DNA from: Candidatus Gracilibacteria bacterium
Lineage (GTDB): Bacteria > Patescibacteriota > Gracilibacteria > UBA1369 > UBA12473
Assembly: GCA_041658685.1 (NCBI GenBank)
Contig: JBAZZS010000001.1
Span: forward strand, 496,001 to 560,000
Direction of reading: 5' to 3'
DNA length: 64,000 nt
A program made the translations under genes and the position numbers. Each line of letters opens with the position of its first letter. Position 1 is the first letter of the stretch. The notes beneath the pieces were generated by a model. The model worked only from the letters and a program-made list of their open reading frames with translations. It searched no databases and was not told where the DNA came from. This document shows positions 48,913 through 57,087 of this stretch, one piece after another.

Positions 48913-50220
48913 ATGAGACTCAAAACCATCTTCGTCTGCCAATCGTGCGCCGCACAAAGCCCAAAATGGGTTGGAAAATGCCCCCAATGCAACGCGTGGA
49001 ACAGCTTGATCGAAGACACGATTCGCACCGACTCTCCGGCCAAAGAGCGCCAACACCGCAACCTTCAAACCCCAATCCCCACTCCCCTTTCAGAAACCTT
49101 AACAAACATGGAACGCACGCCCACCGGAATTAATGAATTCGACCGCGTGCTCGGCGGCGGTTTGGTCAACGGAAGTCTACTCCTTTTAGGAGGAGAACCC
49201 GGGATTGGAAAATCCACGCTCACTCTCGAGCTTTGCGAAGGGATCAGTAAATCCAAATCAAAAATCCTTTACATTTCCGGAGAAGAATCCGTGGCCCAAA
49301 TCGCGCTCCGCGCCAAACGCTTGGGAATACGATCCGAAAAACTCCTGCTCGTGAATGAAACATTCCTCGAGCCAATTTTATCGCTACTGGATCAACAAAA
49401 ACCCGATTTCGCAATCATCGATTCCATTCAAGTCATGTCCACTGAAAACGCCGAAGGCATGGCCGGCGGCATCACCCAAGTTCGCGCGTGCGCCGAAGCG
49501 CTCATGGAACACGTGAAATCAAAAAACATGTCCCTGCTCATCGTGAGCCATGTGACCAAAGACGGAAATCTCGCAGGCCCCAAAACTCTCGAACATCTTG
49601 TGGACACGGTTCTTTATCTCGAAGGCGATCGTTACCACGACTTACGCCTCCTCCGAGGAGTTAAAAATCGATTCGGATCCACTCAAGAAGTTGGAATTTT
49701 CGAAATGACGGAAACCGGGCTCAAAGAAGTTTCCAATCCTTCTCAAATGTTGCTCAAGCATCGCCCGAATAATCCGCTCGGATCCTGTCTGACCGTCACC
49801 CTGGAAGGCACTCGCCCGCTCCTTGTCGAAATTCAAGCCCTCACTCACACCACCGCTTTTGGTTATCCCAAACGTGCAGCCTCGGGATTCGACCTCACTC
49901 GGCTTGAATTACTCATCGCCGTGCTTCAAAAACATGCAGGCCTCAATCTCGGCAATCAAGACGTTTATGTAAATGTGGTGGGCGGACTCAAAATCAAAGA
50001 TCCTTCCGTAGATCTTGCGGTCTGCCTCGCCATCGCCTCTTCTTTTTATAAAAAACCTCTAGCCCAAGACCTCACCGCATTCGGAGAAATCGGACTTTCC
50101 GGAGAAATCCGTGAAGGAAACCAACATAAAAAACGACTGCACGAAGCCAAACAATGGAGTTCTCAAATTCTAGTTCCCGGAAAAATCAACACCCTCAAAG
50201 AAATGCTGGGAATGATTTAA
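48913..50220 (+). CDS. radA: DNA repair protein RadA
   Basis: 435 aa. N-terminal zinc finger CQSC..CPQC, RecA-like P-loop GGEPGIGKST, the RadA-specific KNRFG motif, and a Lon-protease-like C-terminal domain. Promotes branch migration of recombination intermediates. Confidence 0.96.
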   Translation: MRLKTIFVCQSCAAQSPKWVGKCPQCNAWNSLIEDTIRTDSPAKERQHRNLQTPIPTPLSETLTNMERTPTGINEFDRVLGGGLVNGSLLLLGGEPGIGKSTLTLELCEGISKSKSKILYISGEESVAQIALRAKRLGIRSEKLLLVNETFLEPILSLLDQQKPDFAIIDSIQVMSTENAEGMAGGITQVRACAEALMEHVKSKNMSLLIVSHVTKDGNLAGPKTLEHLVDTVLYLEGDRYHDLRLLRGVKNRFGSTQEVGIFEMTETGLKEVSNPSQMLLKHRPNNPLGSCLTVTLEGTRPLLVEIQALTHTTAFGYPKRAASGFDLTRLELLIAVLQKHAGLNLGNQDVYVNVVGGLKIKDPSVDLAVCLAIASSFYKKPLAQDLTAFGEIGLSGEIREGNQHKKRLHEAKQWSSQILVPGKINTLKEMLGMI

Positions 50221-50517
50221 TTATTGTCTCGTACACCCCGGATTTTCTTCCCCGTTATAAAGGAAAGCGGTGCATACATTCAAGATGCATTGCGGAGCTG
50301 CGGACCACGGCCCATTGCACCCATCCAAACATTCCATATCGGAATCAATATTTTCGGCATACCATTCTACATTGAGCGTCCCATACGCGCAAGAATTCAT
50401 GCAATCCGCATCGGTTTCACAATAATAAGCCATCTTATTGTTTTCTACGGTTTTAAATACCCAAATCCCAATCCCCACTAAAAAAAGAAACCCTATAAAA
50501 ACAAAAATTTTACGCAT
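50221..50517 (-). CDS. Small Cys-rich secreted/membrane-anchored protein, paralogue A
   Basis: 98 aa from ATG 50517. One N-terminal hydrophobic segment, then a domain with eight Cys whose spacing (YYCETDADCMNSC..C..DGC..APQC..NVC..GC) matches the next gene. No family recognised; disulfide-stabilised extracytoplasmic module likely. Confidence 0.6.
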   Translation of the reverse strand: MRKIFVFIGFLFLVGIGIWVFKTVENNKMAYYCETDADCMNSCAYGTLNVEWYAENIDSDMECLDGCNGPWSAAPQCILNVCTAFLYNGEENPGCTRQ

Positions 50518-50540
50518 AAAAATAAATTGAATTAAAAAAA

Positions 50541-50849
50541 TTATTGGTGAGTACAATTGGAAGCCGGCAACCCATCTTCTCGAAAAGCGACACAACTGTT
50601 TTCAATGCATTGAGGCGCCGCCATCCGGTCTCCGGCACACCCATCGTCACACAATTCTTCTTGCCCTTCAAACCAAGAAAAATTAACCGCTCCATACCCA
50701 CACGAATTCACACAATCCAAATCCATTTCACAATAATATTTCATCTCATCACTCACTACGGGCTCAGACGTACAAGCACTCAAAAAAACAACGCCCATCA
50801 TTAGCCCAAAAAACAACCGCGACTGCCCCCTCCAAAATGAATTTTTCAT
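50541..50849 (-). CDS. Small Cys-rich lipoprotein, paralogue B
   Basis: 102 aa. Lipobox VFLSAC near residue 26; mature part repeats the eight-Cys pattern of paralogue A (YYCEMDLDCVNSC..APQCIENSC..NC). Tandem duplication with a 23-nt gap, upstream of paralogue A in one transcript; tatD lies 21 nt upstream on the same strand. Confidence 0.6.
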   Translation of the reverse strand: MKNSFWRGQSRLFFGLMMGVVFLSACTSEPVVSDEMKYYCEMDLDCVNSCGYGAVNFSWFEGQEELCDDGCAGDRMAAPQCIENSCVAFREDGLPASNCTHQ

Positions 50850-50870
50850 TAAATTTTCATTAAAAAATAA

Positions 50871-51662
50871 TTACAATTTCATCCCAAAAAATTGGATCGC
50901 ATTCTGAGTCGTCTCCTCTTCAATTTTCCCTACAGATCCATGCCGCACCTCAGCCACCGTCTCAACCAATCGGGGAAGAAACGACGATTCATTCTTTTTC
51001 CCGCGCAAGGTCTGATGCGGCAAAAACGGCGCATCGGTTTCCAAGAAATAGCGATCCGGCGGGCACGCAGCCACCACTCGACGCAACTCCTCACTCTTGG
51101 GATAACTCACCACCGCCGTAAACGACGTATGCCACCCTTTTTCCCAAATTTTCTGGGCCGCTTCCAAGTTTTCCGAGAAACAATGAAAAACCACACGCAA
51201 CATCTTTTCCTCCTCCAAAATCGCAAAAACATCCTCAAACGCCTCACGACAATGAATAATCACCGGCAAATTTACTTTTTTAGCGAATTGCAACTCCTCG
51301 CGAAACACGCGTTGTTGCTCCTCTTTTGTGATTTTCATATGAAAATAATCGAGCCCAATCTCTCCAATGGCCACAATTTTCGTAGAGCCCGATGCCCGAT
51401 CCTCCTCAATTTTTTGTGAAAAAGTCGTCCCCACAGACAAATCCCATCCCGCGCCATCATACGGATGCACGCCCAATGCACAAAAAACCGACTCATGTTT
51501 TTGAGCCAATTCAAGACCTTTTAACGAACTCGTCACATCAAAACCAACCGTGATCAATGGCGACACTCCCGCCGCTTGCGCACGCTCAATCAACGCGCGA
51601 CTCGCCTCGTCCGTCTCAACAAAACCGGGAAAATAAAGATGGGTATGAGTATCGATGAGCAT
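50871..51662 (-). CDS. tatD: TatD family metal-dependent deoxyribonuclease
   Basis: 263 aa. Metal ligands in IDTHTHLYF, GEIGLDYFH, VIIHCREAFED, VFHCFSE and LETDAPFLP are complete. TatD enzymes are 3'-5' exonucleases with repair and quality-control roles. Confidence 0.93.
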   Translation of the reverse strand: MLIDTHTHLYFPGFVETDEASRALIERAQAAGVSPLITVGFDVTSSLKGLELAQKHESVFCALGVHPYDGAGWDLSVGTTFSQKIEEDRASGSTKIVAIGEIGLDYFHMKITKEEQQRVFREELQFAKKVNLPVIIHCREAFEDVFAILEEEKMLRVVFHCFSENLEAAQKIWEKGWHTSFTAVVSYPKSEELRRVVAACPPDRYFLETDAPFLPHQTLRGKKNESSFLPRLVETVAEVRHGSVGKIEEETTQNAIQFFGMKL

Positions 51663-51702
51663 TGCGCAGATTCTATCGTTTCTATAAAAAATTCACAAAC
51701 CA

Positions 51703-51731
51703 TTGCCACCTATCAATCTCCCTGCTAAACT
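51703..51731 (+). promoter_or_regulatory. Promoter of the aro cluster leader
   Basis: TTGCCA (51703-51708), 17-nt spacer, TAAACT (51726-51731) with TG at the extended -10 position. Start near 51738, about 24 nt before the leader ATG. Confidence 0.7.
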
Positions 51732-51761
51732 ACTCCATGTTCTTCTCGTAAAAAAAATCTC

Positions 51762-51854
51762 ATGAATCGCCTCAACTTTGCATCTTCGGCCGTTTCCGAA
51801 AAAAACTCATCTGTTCGAGGCGCTTTTGGAGAATACTTTTTTTACTTTAACTGA
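51762..51854 (+). CDS. Phe/Tyr leader peptide of the aro attenuator
   Basis: 30 codons, ending FGEYFFYFN then TGA. Codons 25-29 are Tyr-Phe-Phe-Tyr-Phe, with further Phe at 6 and 22, so translation rate should report charged tRNA-Phe and tRNA-Tyr. It lies between a good promoter and a terminator ahead of DAHP synthase, the first enzyme of aromatic biosynthesis. No SD, as for most genes here. Confidence 0.75.
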   Translation: MNRLNFASSAVSEKNSSVRGAFGEYFFYFN

Positions 51855-51911
51855 TCCTTTGCCGTAGGGAAGCGCTCTGCATTCAAATTTCTTCCTCGCG
51901 GCACACGAGGA
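51820..51911 (+). promoter_or_regulatory. Transcription attenuator with alternative RNA helices
   Basis: Helix 1:2: GCGCTT (51820-51825) with AAGCGC (51870-51875). Helix 2:3 (antiterminator): 51860-51872 with 51891-51903, twelve of thirteen positions pair (including G-U), one mismatch. Helix 3:4 (terminator): 51893-51898 with 51906-51911. Segments overlap so that 1:2 permits 3:4, while ribosome stalling on the Tyr/Phe codons favours 2:3. Confidence 0.75.
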
Positions 51912-51919
51912 TTTTTTTT
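51893..51919 (+). terminator. Attenuator terminator
   Basis: Stem TCCTCG/CGAGGA with 7-nt loop, followed by eight T. A -10-like TACAAT at 51944-51949 just beyond it might give some attenuator-independent transcription. Confidence 0.75.
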
Positions 51920-52047
51920 GTTTATTATTTTTTTAACCCCTTTTACAATGGGTACCAAATCGTTTAGTCCCGTATTCGCCCCTCATATGACTCGCCCTTA
52001 TCTTTATTAAAGCCTCCGCTTCTTCTCATCCTTTAAAACCAGACACC

Positions 52048-53061
52048 ATGATCATCATCATGAAACGCAACGCTCCGGAAACCGAGGTTCAACGCATCAT
52101 TGACGAAATGCGTGCCGCCAAACTTCAACCCATGCCCTTAATCGGCACCGAACGCGTGGTCATCGCAGTCATCGGAGACGAGCGAGGTCTCGATGTTTCT
52201 CATATCAAATCCCTGCCAGGCGTCAGCGACGTTATGCCGGTTTTACAACCGTACAAACTCGCAGCGCGCGACACCAAACACGAAAACACGATCATTGACA
52301 TCAATGGCGTCAAAATCGGAGGAAAACAAATCGTAGTCATGGCCGGACCATGCTCTGTCGAAAGCGAAGAACAAATCAACGAATCCGCCAAAGCCGCGAA
52401 AAAAGCCGGAGCCACCATCTTGCGCGGAGGAGCGTTCAAACCGAGAACCACGCCCTACGCCTTTCAAGGCATGGGCGAAGCAGGCCTCAAAATCATGCGC
52501 AGTGCTGCGGACTCAAACGGTTTATTGGTCGTCACCGAGCTCATGGACACGCGCGATGTAAATTTAGTTTCCAAATACTCGGACATTGTCCAAATCGGGA
52601 CACGCAACATGCAAAACTTCAACCTATTAAAAGAAATCGGGAAAACGCAAAAACCGGTTTTGCTCAAACGCGGGCTCTCGAGCACAATTAAAGAATGGCT
52701 TCTCGCTGCGGAATACATCATGAGTGAAGGCAACCATAAAGTGATGTTGTGTGAACGCGGAATCCGCACGTTCGAACCGGAAACACGCAACACATTCGAC
52801 ATCAATGCCATCCCGTTAGTGAAAGAACTCAGCCACTTACCCGTGATCGCAGACCCAAGTCATGGAACCGGAAAACGCATTCTCGTAGCCCCTGTGGCTC
52901 GTGCCGCGATTGCGGCCGGAGCCGACGGTCTCATCATCGAAATGCACCCGCATCCGGATCAAGCCATGACCGATGGGGATCAATCCGTCACCCCGGAGAT
53001 GCTCGTGGACATGATGAAAGACTTCAAAAAAATCGCAAAAGCGGTAGGCAGAGAGTTATAA
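52048..53061 (+). CDS. aroF: 3-deoxy-7-phosphoheptulonate (DAHP) synthase
   Basis: 337 aa. Condenses PEP and erythrose-4-phosphate, first step of the shikimate pathway. An N-terminal ferredoxin-like regulatory domain (about 1-70, Thermotoga-type) precedes the type I-beta barrel: AGPCSVESEEQI, GGAFKPRTTPYAFQG, QIGTRNMQNF, LLKRGL, DPSHGTGKR. ATG at 52060 is an alternative start. The regulatory domain suggests feedback inhibition in addition to attenuation. Confidence 0.95.
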   Translation: MIIIMKRNAPETEVQRIIDEMRAAKLQPMPLIGTERVVIAVIGDERGLDVSHIKSLPGVSDVMPVLQPYKLAARDTKHENTIIDINGVKIGGKQIVVMAGPCSVESEEQINESAKAAKKAGATILRGGAFKPRTTPYAFQGMGEAGLKIMRSAADSNGLLVVTELMDTRDVNLVSKYSDIVQIGTRNMQNFNLLKEIGKTQKPVLLKRGLSSTIKEWLLAAEYIMSEGNHKVMLCERGIRTFEPETRNTFDINAIPLVKELSHLPVIADPSHGTGKRILVAPVARAAIAAGADGLIIEMHPHPDQAMTDGDQSVTPEMLVDMMKDFKKIAKAVGREL

Positions 53062-53073
53062 AAAATAACTAAA

Positions 53074-53186
53074 AACAAGTGGTCAGGAAGAATTTTTATT
53101 CGCATGGGAACGAAATGCCTCGGATCATGATTCTCGGCATTTCTTCCTTAAAAATGCTCACAAAAATTTTCCTCTCCCACTTGTTT
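53074..53186. repeat. Dispersed inverted-repeat element between aroF and aroB
   Basis: Outer arms AACAAGTGG..AGGAAGAATTTTT (53074-53098) and ACAAAAATTTTCCTCTCCCA..TTGTTT (to 53186). Contains CTCGGATCATGATTCTCGG, the reverse of a core in the copy at 62945-63056. Confidence 0.7.
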
Positions 53187-53247
53187 TCTGCTTAATTTCT
53201 TCAAAAATTTAGGATATATTAAAAACACTTTTTAATCCTCCCTCCCC

Positions 53248-54345
53248 ATGTGGCTCACTCGCGTTTCTTCGTCTCATTTCCTCAAACTTCTCAACTGGCG
53301 CGACGATTCGTATGAAATCCAAATCGAACCCGGATTGTTTCAAAAAATTCCCGCAGACCTCAAGGATCAAGAATTCGGCGAAAAATATTGCATCGTCACC
53401 GACACCAACACGCGTAAATTTTACGGAGAACGATTGCTCAAAGCCTTACACGAAGCCGGATTGGAAGCCAGCATGATCTCGTTCCAAAGTGGCGAAGGTC
53501 GAAAAACACTCGAAACCATTGGAAAATTAGCGGAACAAATGGTACAGCTCGGACACCATCGCACGTCCTGCGTCATCGCCTTGGGAGGCGGTGTGGTGGG
53601 CGACATCGGTGGATTTTTAGCCTCGATTTTCATGAGAGGAATCCCATTCGTGCATGTGCCCACCACCTTATTGGCCATGGGCGATTCCGCAATTGGCGGA
53701 AAAACCGGAGTAGATCTCCGCATCGGAAAAAACTTGGTGGGAACCACGGCCCAACCACAAAAAGTCTATGTCGACCCGGCCCTGCTCGCGACTTTACCTA
53801 AAAAACAGATTCAAAATGGCCTCGCGGAAATCATCAAGCACGGACTCATTGCGGATCGAAAAATTTATAAAATCCTTAAAAAATTCCCAGAAGACGCGGG
53901 CAATGCCAACACCGTGCTTCTGACCAAACTCCTCATCCGTTCCTGCAAAGTCAAAACGCGCATTGTGGAAAAAGATGAACGCGAAACCGGAGTGCGCATG
54001 CTTCTCAATTATGGACACACCATCGGCCACGCCATTGAATACGCCAGCGGCTACCGCCTCAGCCACGGCCAAGCCATTGCCATTGGTATGAACCTCGAAA
54101 ATCGCCTTGCCGTAGATCTCAAACTTCAATCCCCCAAAACCTGCGAACAAATCGAGCAAGTCCTCCGCTCTCTCGGCTTGCCCACGCGTCTCCCGGACAA
54201 ACTCGAGCGCGAGCCTATCCTTAAAGCCATTCGCCGCGACAAAAAACACACGGCTCACGGATTTACGTTTGTGCTGTTAAAACGCCCCGGAAAACCCAAA
54301 ATTGTACGAGGCATCACAGAGGATCAGGTGCGGGCAGTGCTATAA
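53248..54345 (+). CDS. aroB: 3-dehydroquinate synthase
   Basis: 365 aa. NAD-binding GGGVVGDIGGF, metal/substrate motifs VPTTLLAMGDSAIGGKTGVD, EIIKHGLI and NYGHTIGHAIEY are intact. Second step of the shikimate pathway. Start context CCCC-ATG. Confidence 0.96.
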   Translation: MWLTRVSSSHFLKLLNWRDDSYEIQIEPGLFQKIPADLKDQEFGEKYCIVTDTNTRKFYGERLLKALHEAGLEASMISFQSGEGRKTLETIGKLAEQMVQLGHHRTSCVIALGGGVVGDIGGFLASIFMRGIPFVHVPTTLLAMGDSAIGGKTGVDLRIGKNLVGTTAQPQKVYVDPALLATLPKKQIQNGLAEIIKHGLIADRKIYKILKKFPEDAGNANTVLLTKLLIRSCKVKTRIVEKDERETGVRMLLNYGHTIGHAIEYASGYRLSHGQAIAIGMNLENRLAVDLKLQSPKTCEQIEQVLRSLGLPTRLPDKLEREPILKAIRRDKKHTAHGFTFVLLKRPGKPKIVRGITEDQVRAVL

Positions 54346-54423
54346 CAGACCCGCAGTGAAGCCGTAAGGCAAACGAAGGGTCGCATCCTGCATTTTCTTC
54401 TCTATTAACTCCTTCATGAATGT

Positions 54424-54461
54424 ATGGTTCGAGACGCCACTTTGTGGCTCCTCACCATGAC
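54424..54461. repeat. Palindromic repeat, copy 2 (reverse of 17381-17418)
   Basis: Flanks ATGGTTCGAGACG and CTCCTCACCATGAC around hairpin CCACTTTGTGG. Confidence 0.7.
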
Positions 54462-54486
54462 ATAAACATTTTTCCCTTCTTCCCCC

Positions 54487-55761
54487 ATGCCAAAACTTTC
54501 CATTTCAATCCCCGGTTCCAAAAGCTATACCAATCGCGCCCTACTCATGGCTGCTTTGGCCTGCGGAAAAACCACGCTCAAACACGCGCTTTTAGCAGAT
54601 GATACTCAAGTGATGATTCAAGCGCTCAAAGATTTGGGAGTAAAAATTCAACAAAAAGGGACCACACTCACCGTTACGAGCACAGGCCAATTTAAAAAGC
54701 CTAAAAAACCATTGTACCTGGGTAATGCCGGGACCGCAGTCCGATTTCTCACCGCGATTTTAGCCAACGAACCGTTCACAACACGCATCGAAGGCGACGC
54801 GCGTATGAACGAACGTCCGCTCAAGGATTTGCTCGACGCTCTTACGACAATGGGCGCCAAAATTGAAAGCAACAACGGCTGCCCTCCACTCACGATCCAC
54901 GGAAAACCGCTCATTCAAAAATCCGTCCAAATTCGAGGAAATTTAAGCAGCCAATATATTTCTGCCTTACTCATTTTAGCGCCGAGATTACCCCACGGTT
55001 TAACCTTAAAAATCAAAGGAAAACTCACATCAAAACCCTATGTAGAAATGACGCTTTGCTTAATGAATAAATTTTTTATACAAACTCCCAAGAAAGCACC
55101 CGGTCGAACTCTAAAAATACTCCATCAAAATTACCAAACAACAACACTTACGATCGAAGCCGACGTCTCAAGCGCCTCTTACTTTTTTGGACTCGCAGCC
55201 ATCACCGGGAAAACAATTACAGTGAAAAATATTTCTTCAAAAACGCTCCAACCCGACATCCAAATTTTAAAACATCTCAAAAAAATGGGATGCCAAATTC
55301 AAGAAGGAAAAAATCAAATCACGATCCACGGACCTCTTTCACCCAAAACGCTCAAACCATTGGGCACCGTAGATGCCAACGAATTTCCGGATGGCGCCAT
55401 GACCTTGGCCGTGGTCGCCGCCTTTGCAAAAGGAAAAACGACCTTAAAAGGACTCGGTAATCTAAAAATCAAAGAATCCGACCGCCTTTCCGCTCTCGCC
55501 ACAGAACTCCAACGCATGGGTGTGAAAGTAAAAAAACTCAAAGACGGCCTAATCATCTTCGGAAATCCAAAATCCCTTCACCCCGCCACGATCGAAACCT
55601 ATAACGACCACCGCATGGCCATGTGCTTTGGAATGGCAGGATGCGTACTCCCCGGGCTCGTGATTAAAAATCCGAGCTGTGTAGGAAAAACGTATCCGGG
55701 GTTTTGGGAGGATCTTAAAAAGATAAAAAATCATTCTAGGGCGGAAGGAAAAAATTTGTGA
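54487..55761 (+). CDS. aroA: 3-phosphoshikimate 1-carboxyvinyltransferase (EPSP synthase)
   Basis: 424 aa. Substrate motifs PGSKSYTNRALLMAAL, LGNAGTAVRFL, GDARMNERP and KESDRLSALATEL are present. Transfers enolpyruvate to shikimate-3-phosphate. Ends with TGA, evidence for the standard code. Confidence 0.95.
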   Translation: MPKLSISIPGSKSYTNRALLMAALACGKTTLKHALLADDTQVMIQALKDLGVKIQQKGTTLTVTSTGQFKKPKKPLYLGNAGTAVRFLTAILANEPFTTRIEGDARMNERPLKDLLDALTTMGAKIESNNGCPPLTIHGKPLIQKSVQIRGNLSSQYISALLILAPRLPHGLTLKIKGKLTSKPYVEMTLCLMNKFFIQTPKKAPGRTLKILHQNYQTTTLTIEADVSSASYFFGLAAITGKTITVKNISSKTLQPDIQILKHLKKMGCQIQEGKNQITIHGPLSPKTLKPLGTVDANEFPDGAMTLAVVAAFAKGKTTLKGLGNLKIKESDRLSALATELQRMGVKVKKLKDGLIIFGNPKSLHPATIETYNDHRMAMCFGMAGCVLPGLVIKNPSCVGKTYPGFWEDLKKIKNHSRAEGKNL

Positions 55762-55807
55762 ACGAAAATTCCTTTCCTTTCACCCTTACAATCAAATCAA
55801 TAAATTC

Positions 55808-55875
55808 GACACTTCGCTTCGCTACGTGTCTGAGCGACCAGTCGCCGCAGGAGCGAACGAACCGCGGTGGCCAAG
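55808..55875. repeat. REP-like repeat, copy 2 (in the aro cluster)
   Basis: Same unit as 45928-45996 with identical 23-nt palindromic start and ACCGCGGTGGCCAAG end; the middle differs but stays partly self-complementary (GCGACCAGTCGC). Confidence 0.75.
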
Positions 55876-55922
55876 AATCCTTCTCCTCGGATCACCTCAT
55901 GTGACATCATTTTCTCCATCTT

Positions 55923-57086
55923 ATGCCCAATATTCACTCCAAAATCACACCATCTTCACTCCCAATCCGTCGCGCCACCTTCCTCATCAGCGCACAAAAA
56001 TTCCTGGCCCAAGCCATCCTTTTTTACTGGGGCATTTATTTCACGAACATCGGCCTTTCCGGCGCTCAGCAAGGCATTCTTTTCGCCATTTTCCCTATTG
56101 TGACCCTTCTCGTGGTCGTGCCCATCGGATTTCTCAATGACCGCATCCCCTCCAAATATTTAAGCGCCCTGGGCTTCATCCTCCTGGCCAGCGATTTTAT
56201 CGGATTCGCGGTCTTCAACAATTTCCAAATTTTCATCTTGGTCTCAATCTTGGGAGGCATCGGGACCAACCTAATCACCTTGTCGGTCGACAGTTTTTTC
56301 TACAAAAACAGCAACCGCGAAAAAAGCAAAGAAATCGGGTCTTATGTTGGAACATTCCTTCTCGCCTCGGGATTGGGAACATTCACCGGGGGCACGATGT
56401 TGCAATTTCTCACTTTTCAAACATGGCTCTACACCCTCTCGGGCGTGACCCTTCTCATGGCATTATTTTGCCTAACGCTTCCCAAAAACATCATTTTCAA
56501 AGAAAAAATAAAAGCCTACAAAAACGACCTTTGGAATTTTCGAGTGGTGGCGTTCATCCTAGTCATCTTTTTATGGGCATTCCATTTTGGCGCGGAAAAT
56601 ACTTCATACGGCCTCTTTTTACGTGAAAATTTACACCTCTCCTATCAAGTCATGGGGCTATACACCGGACTCGCGATCATGACCATGTACGGATGGAGCC
56701 GGTACGCAAGCGTGCTCATTCATCACGGCATGTCTGTCACAAAAATATTAACCATCGGGCTGATCGCTGCAGCCATAGGCCAACTCATCATGACAATCCC
56801 CTCTCTTCCCATTTCCTTCCTGGGGCGACTCATTCATGAAGGAGGCGACGCATTTGGATTCGTTTTTTTGTATCATGGCGTTCGCAAACTCTTCCCGCAA
56901 GAACGAGTGGGAGGAAGCGCGGGAATAATGCGATTTTCAGACGCAAGCGGCGCTATGTTGGGAGCATTTCTTTTTGCTCCCTTGGGTTCAACCTATGGCA
57001 ATTCTTATGTTTTTTGGGTCAGTTCGGGACTGATTGTACTTGCCCTGCCTTTTGTGTATTTTTTAAGAAAAGATTTAAAGCATTAA
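55923..57086 (+). CDS. Major facilitator superfamily transporter
   Basis: 387 aa, about 12 hydrophobic segments. Loop 2-3 motif GFLNDRIPSKYL corresponds to the MFS signature. It ends 1 nt before the aroK-nadB gene, so co-transcription is near certain. Substrate unknown; an aromatic or pyridine compound is possible from context only. Confidence 0.8.
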   Translation: MPNIHSKITPSSLPIRRATFLISAQKFLAQAILFYWGIYFTNIGLSGAQQGILFAIFPIVTLLVVVPIGFLNDRIPSKYLSALGFILLASDFIGFAVFNNFQIFILVSILGGIGTNLITLSVDSFFYKNSNREKSKEIGSYVGTFLLASGLGTFTGGTMLQFLTFQTWLYTLSGVTLLMALFCLTLPKNIIFKEKIKAYKNDLWNFRVVAFILVIFLWAFHFGAENTSYGLFLRENLHLSYQVMGLYTGLAIMTMYGWSRYASVLIHHGMSVTKILTIGLIAAAIGQLIMTIPSLPISFLGRLIHEGGDAFGFVFLYHGVRKLFPQERVGGSAGIMRFSDASGAMLGAFLFAPLGSTYGNSYVFWVSSGLIVLALPFVYFLRKDLKH

Positions 57087-57087
57087 A

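Noticed and set aside
51924..51949. Second strong promoter between attenuator and aroF
   Set aside because: TACAAT at 51944-51949 has no -35 at a normal distance (nearest TTGTTT is 20 nt away); kept only as a caveat.
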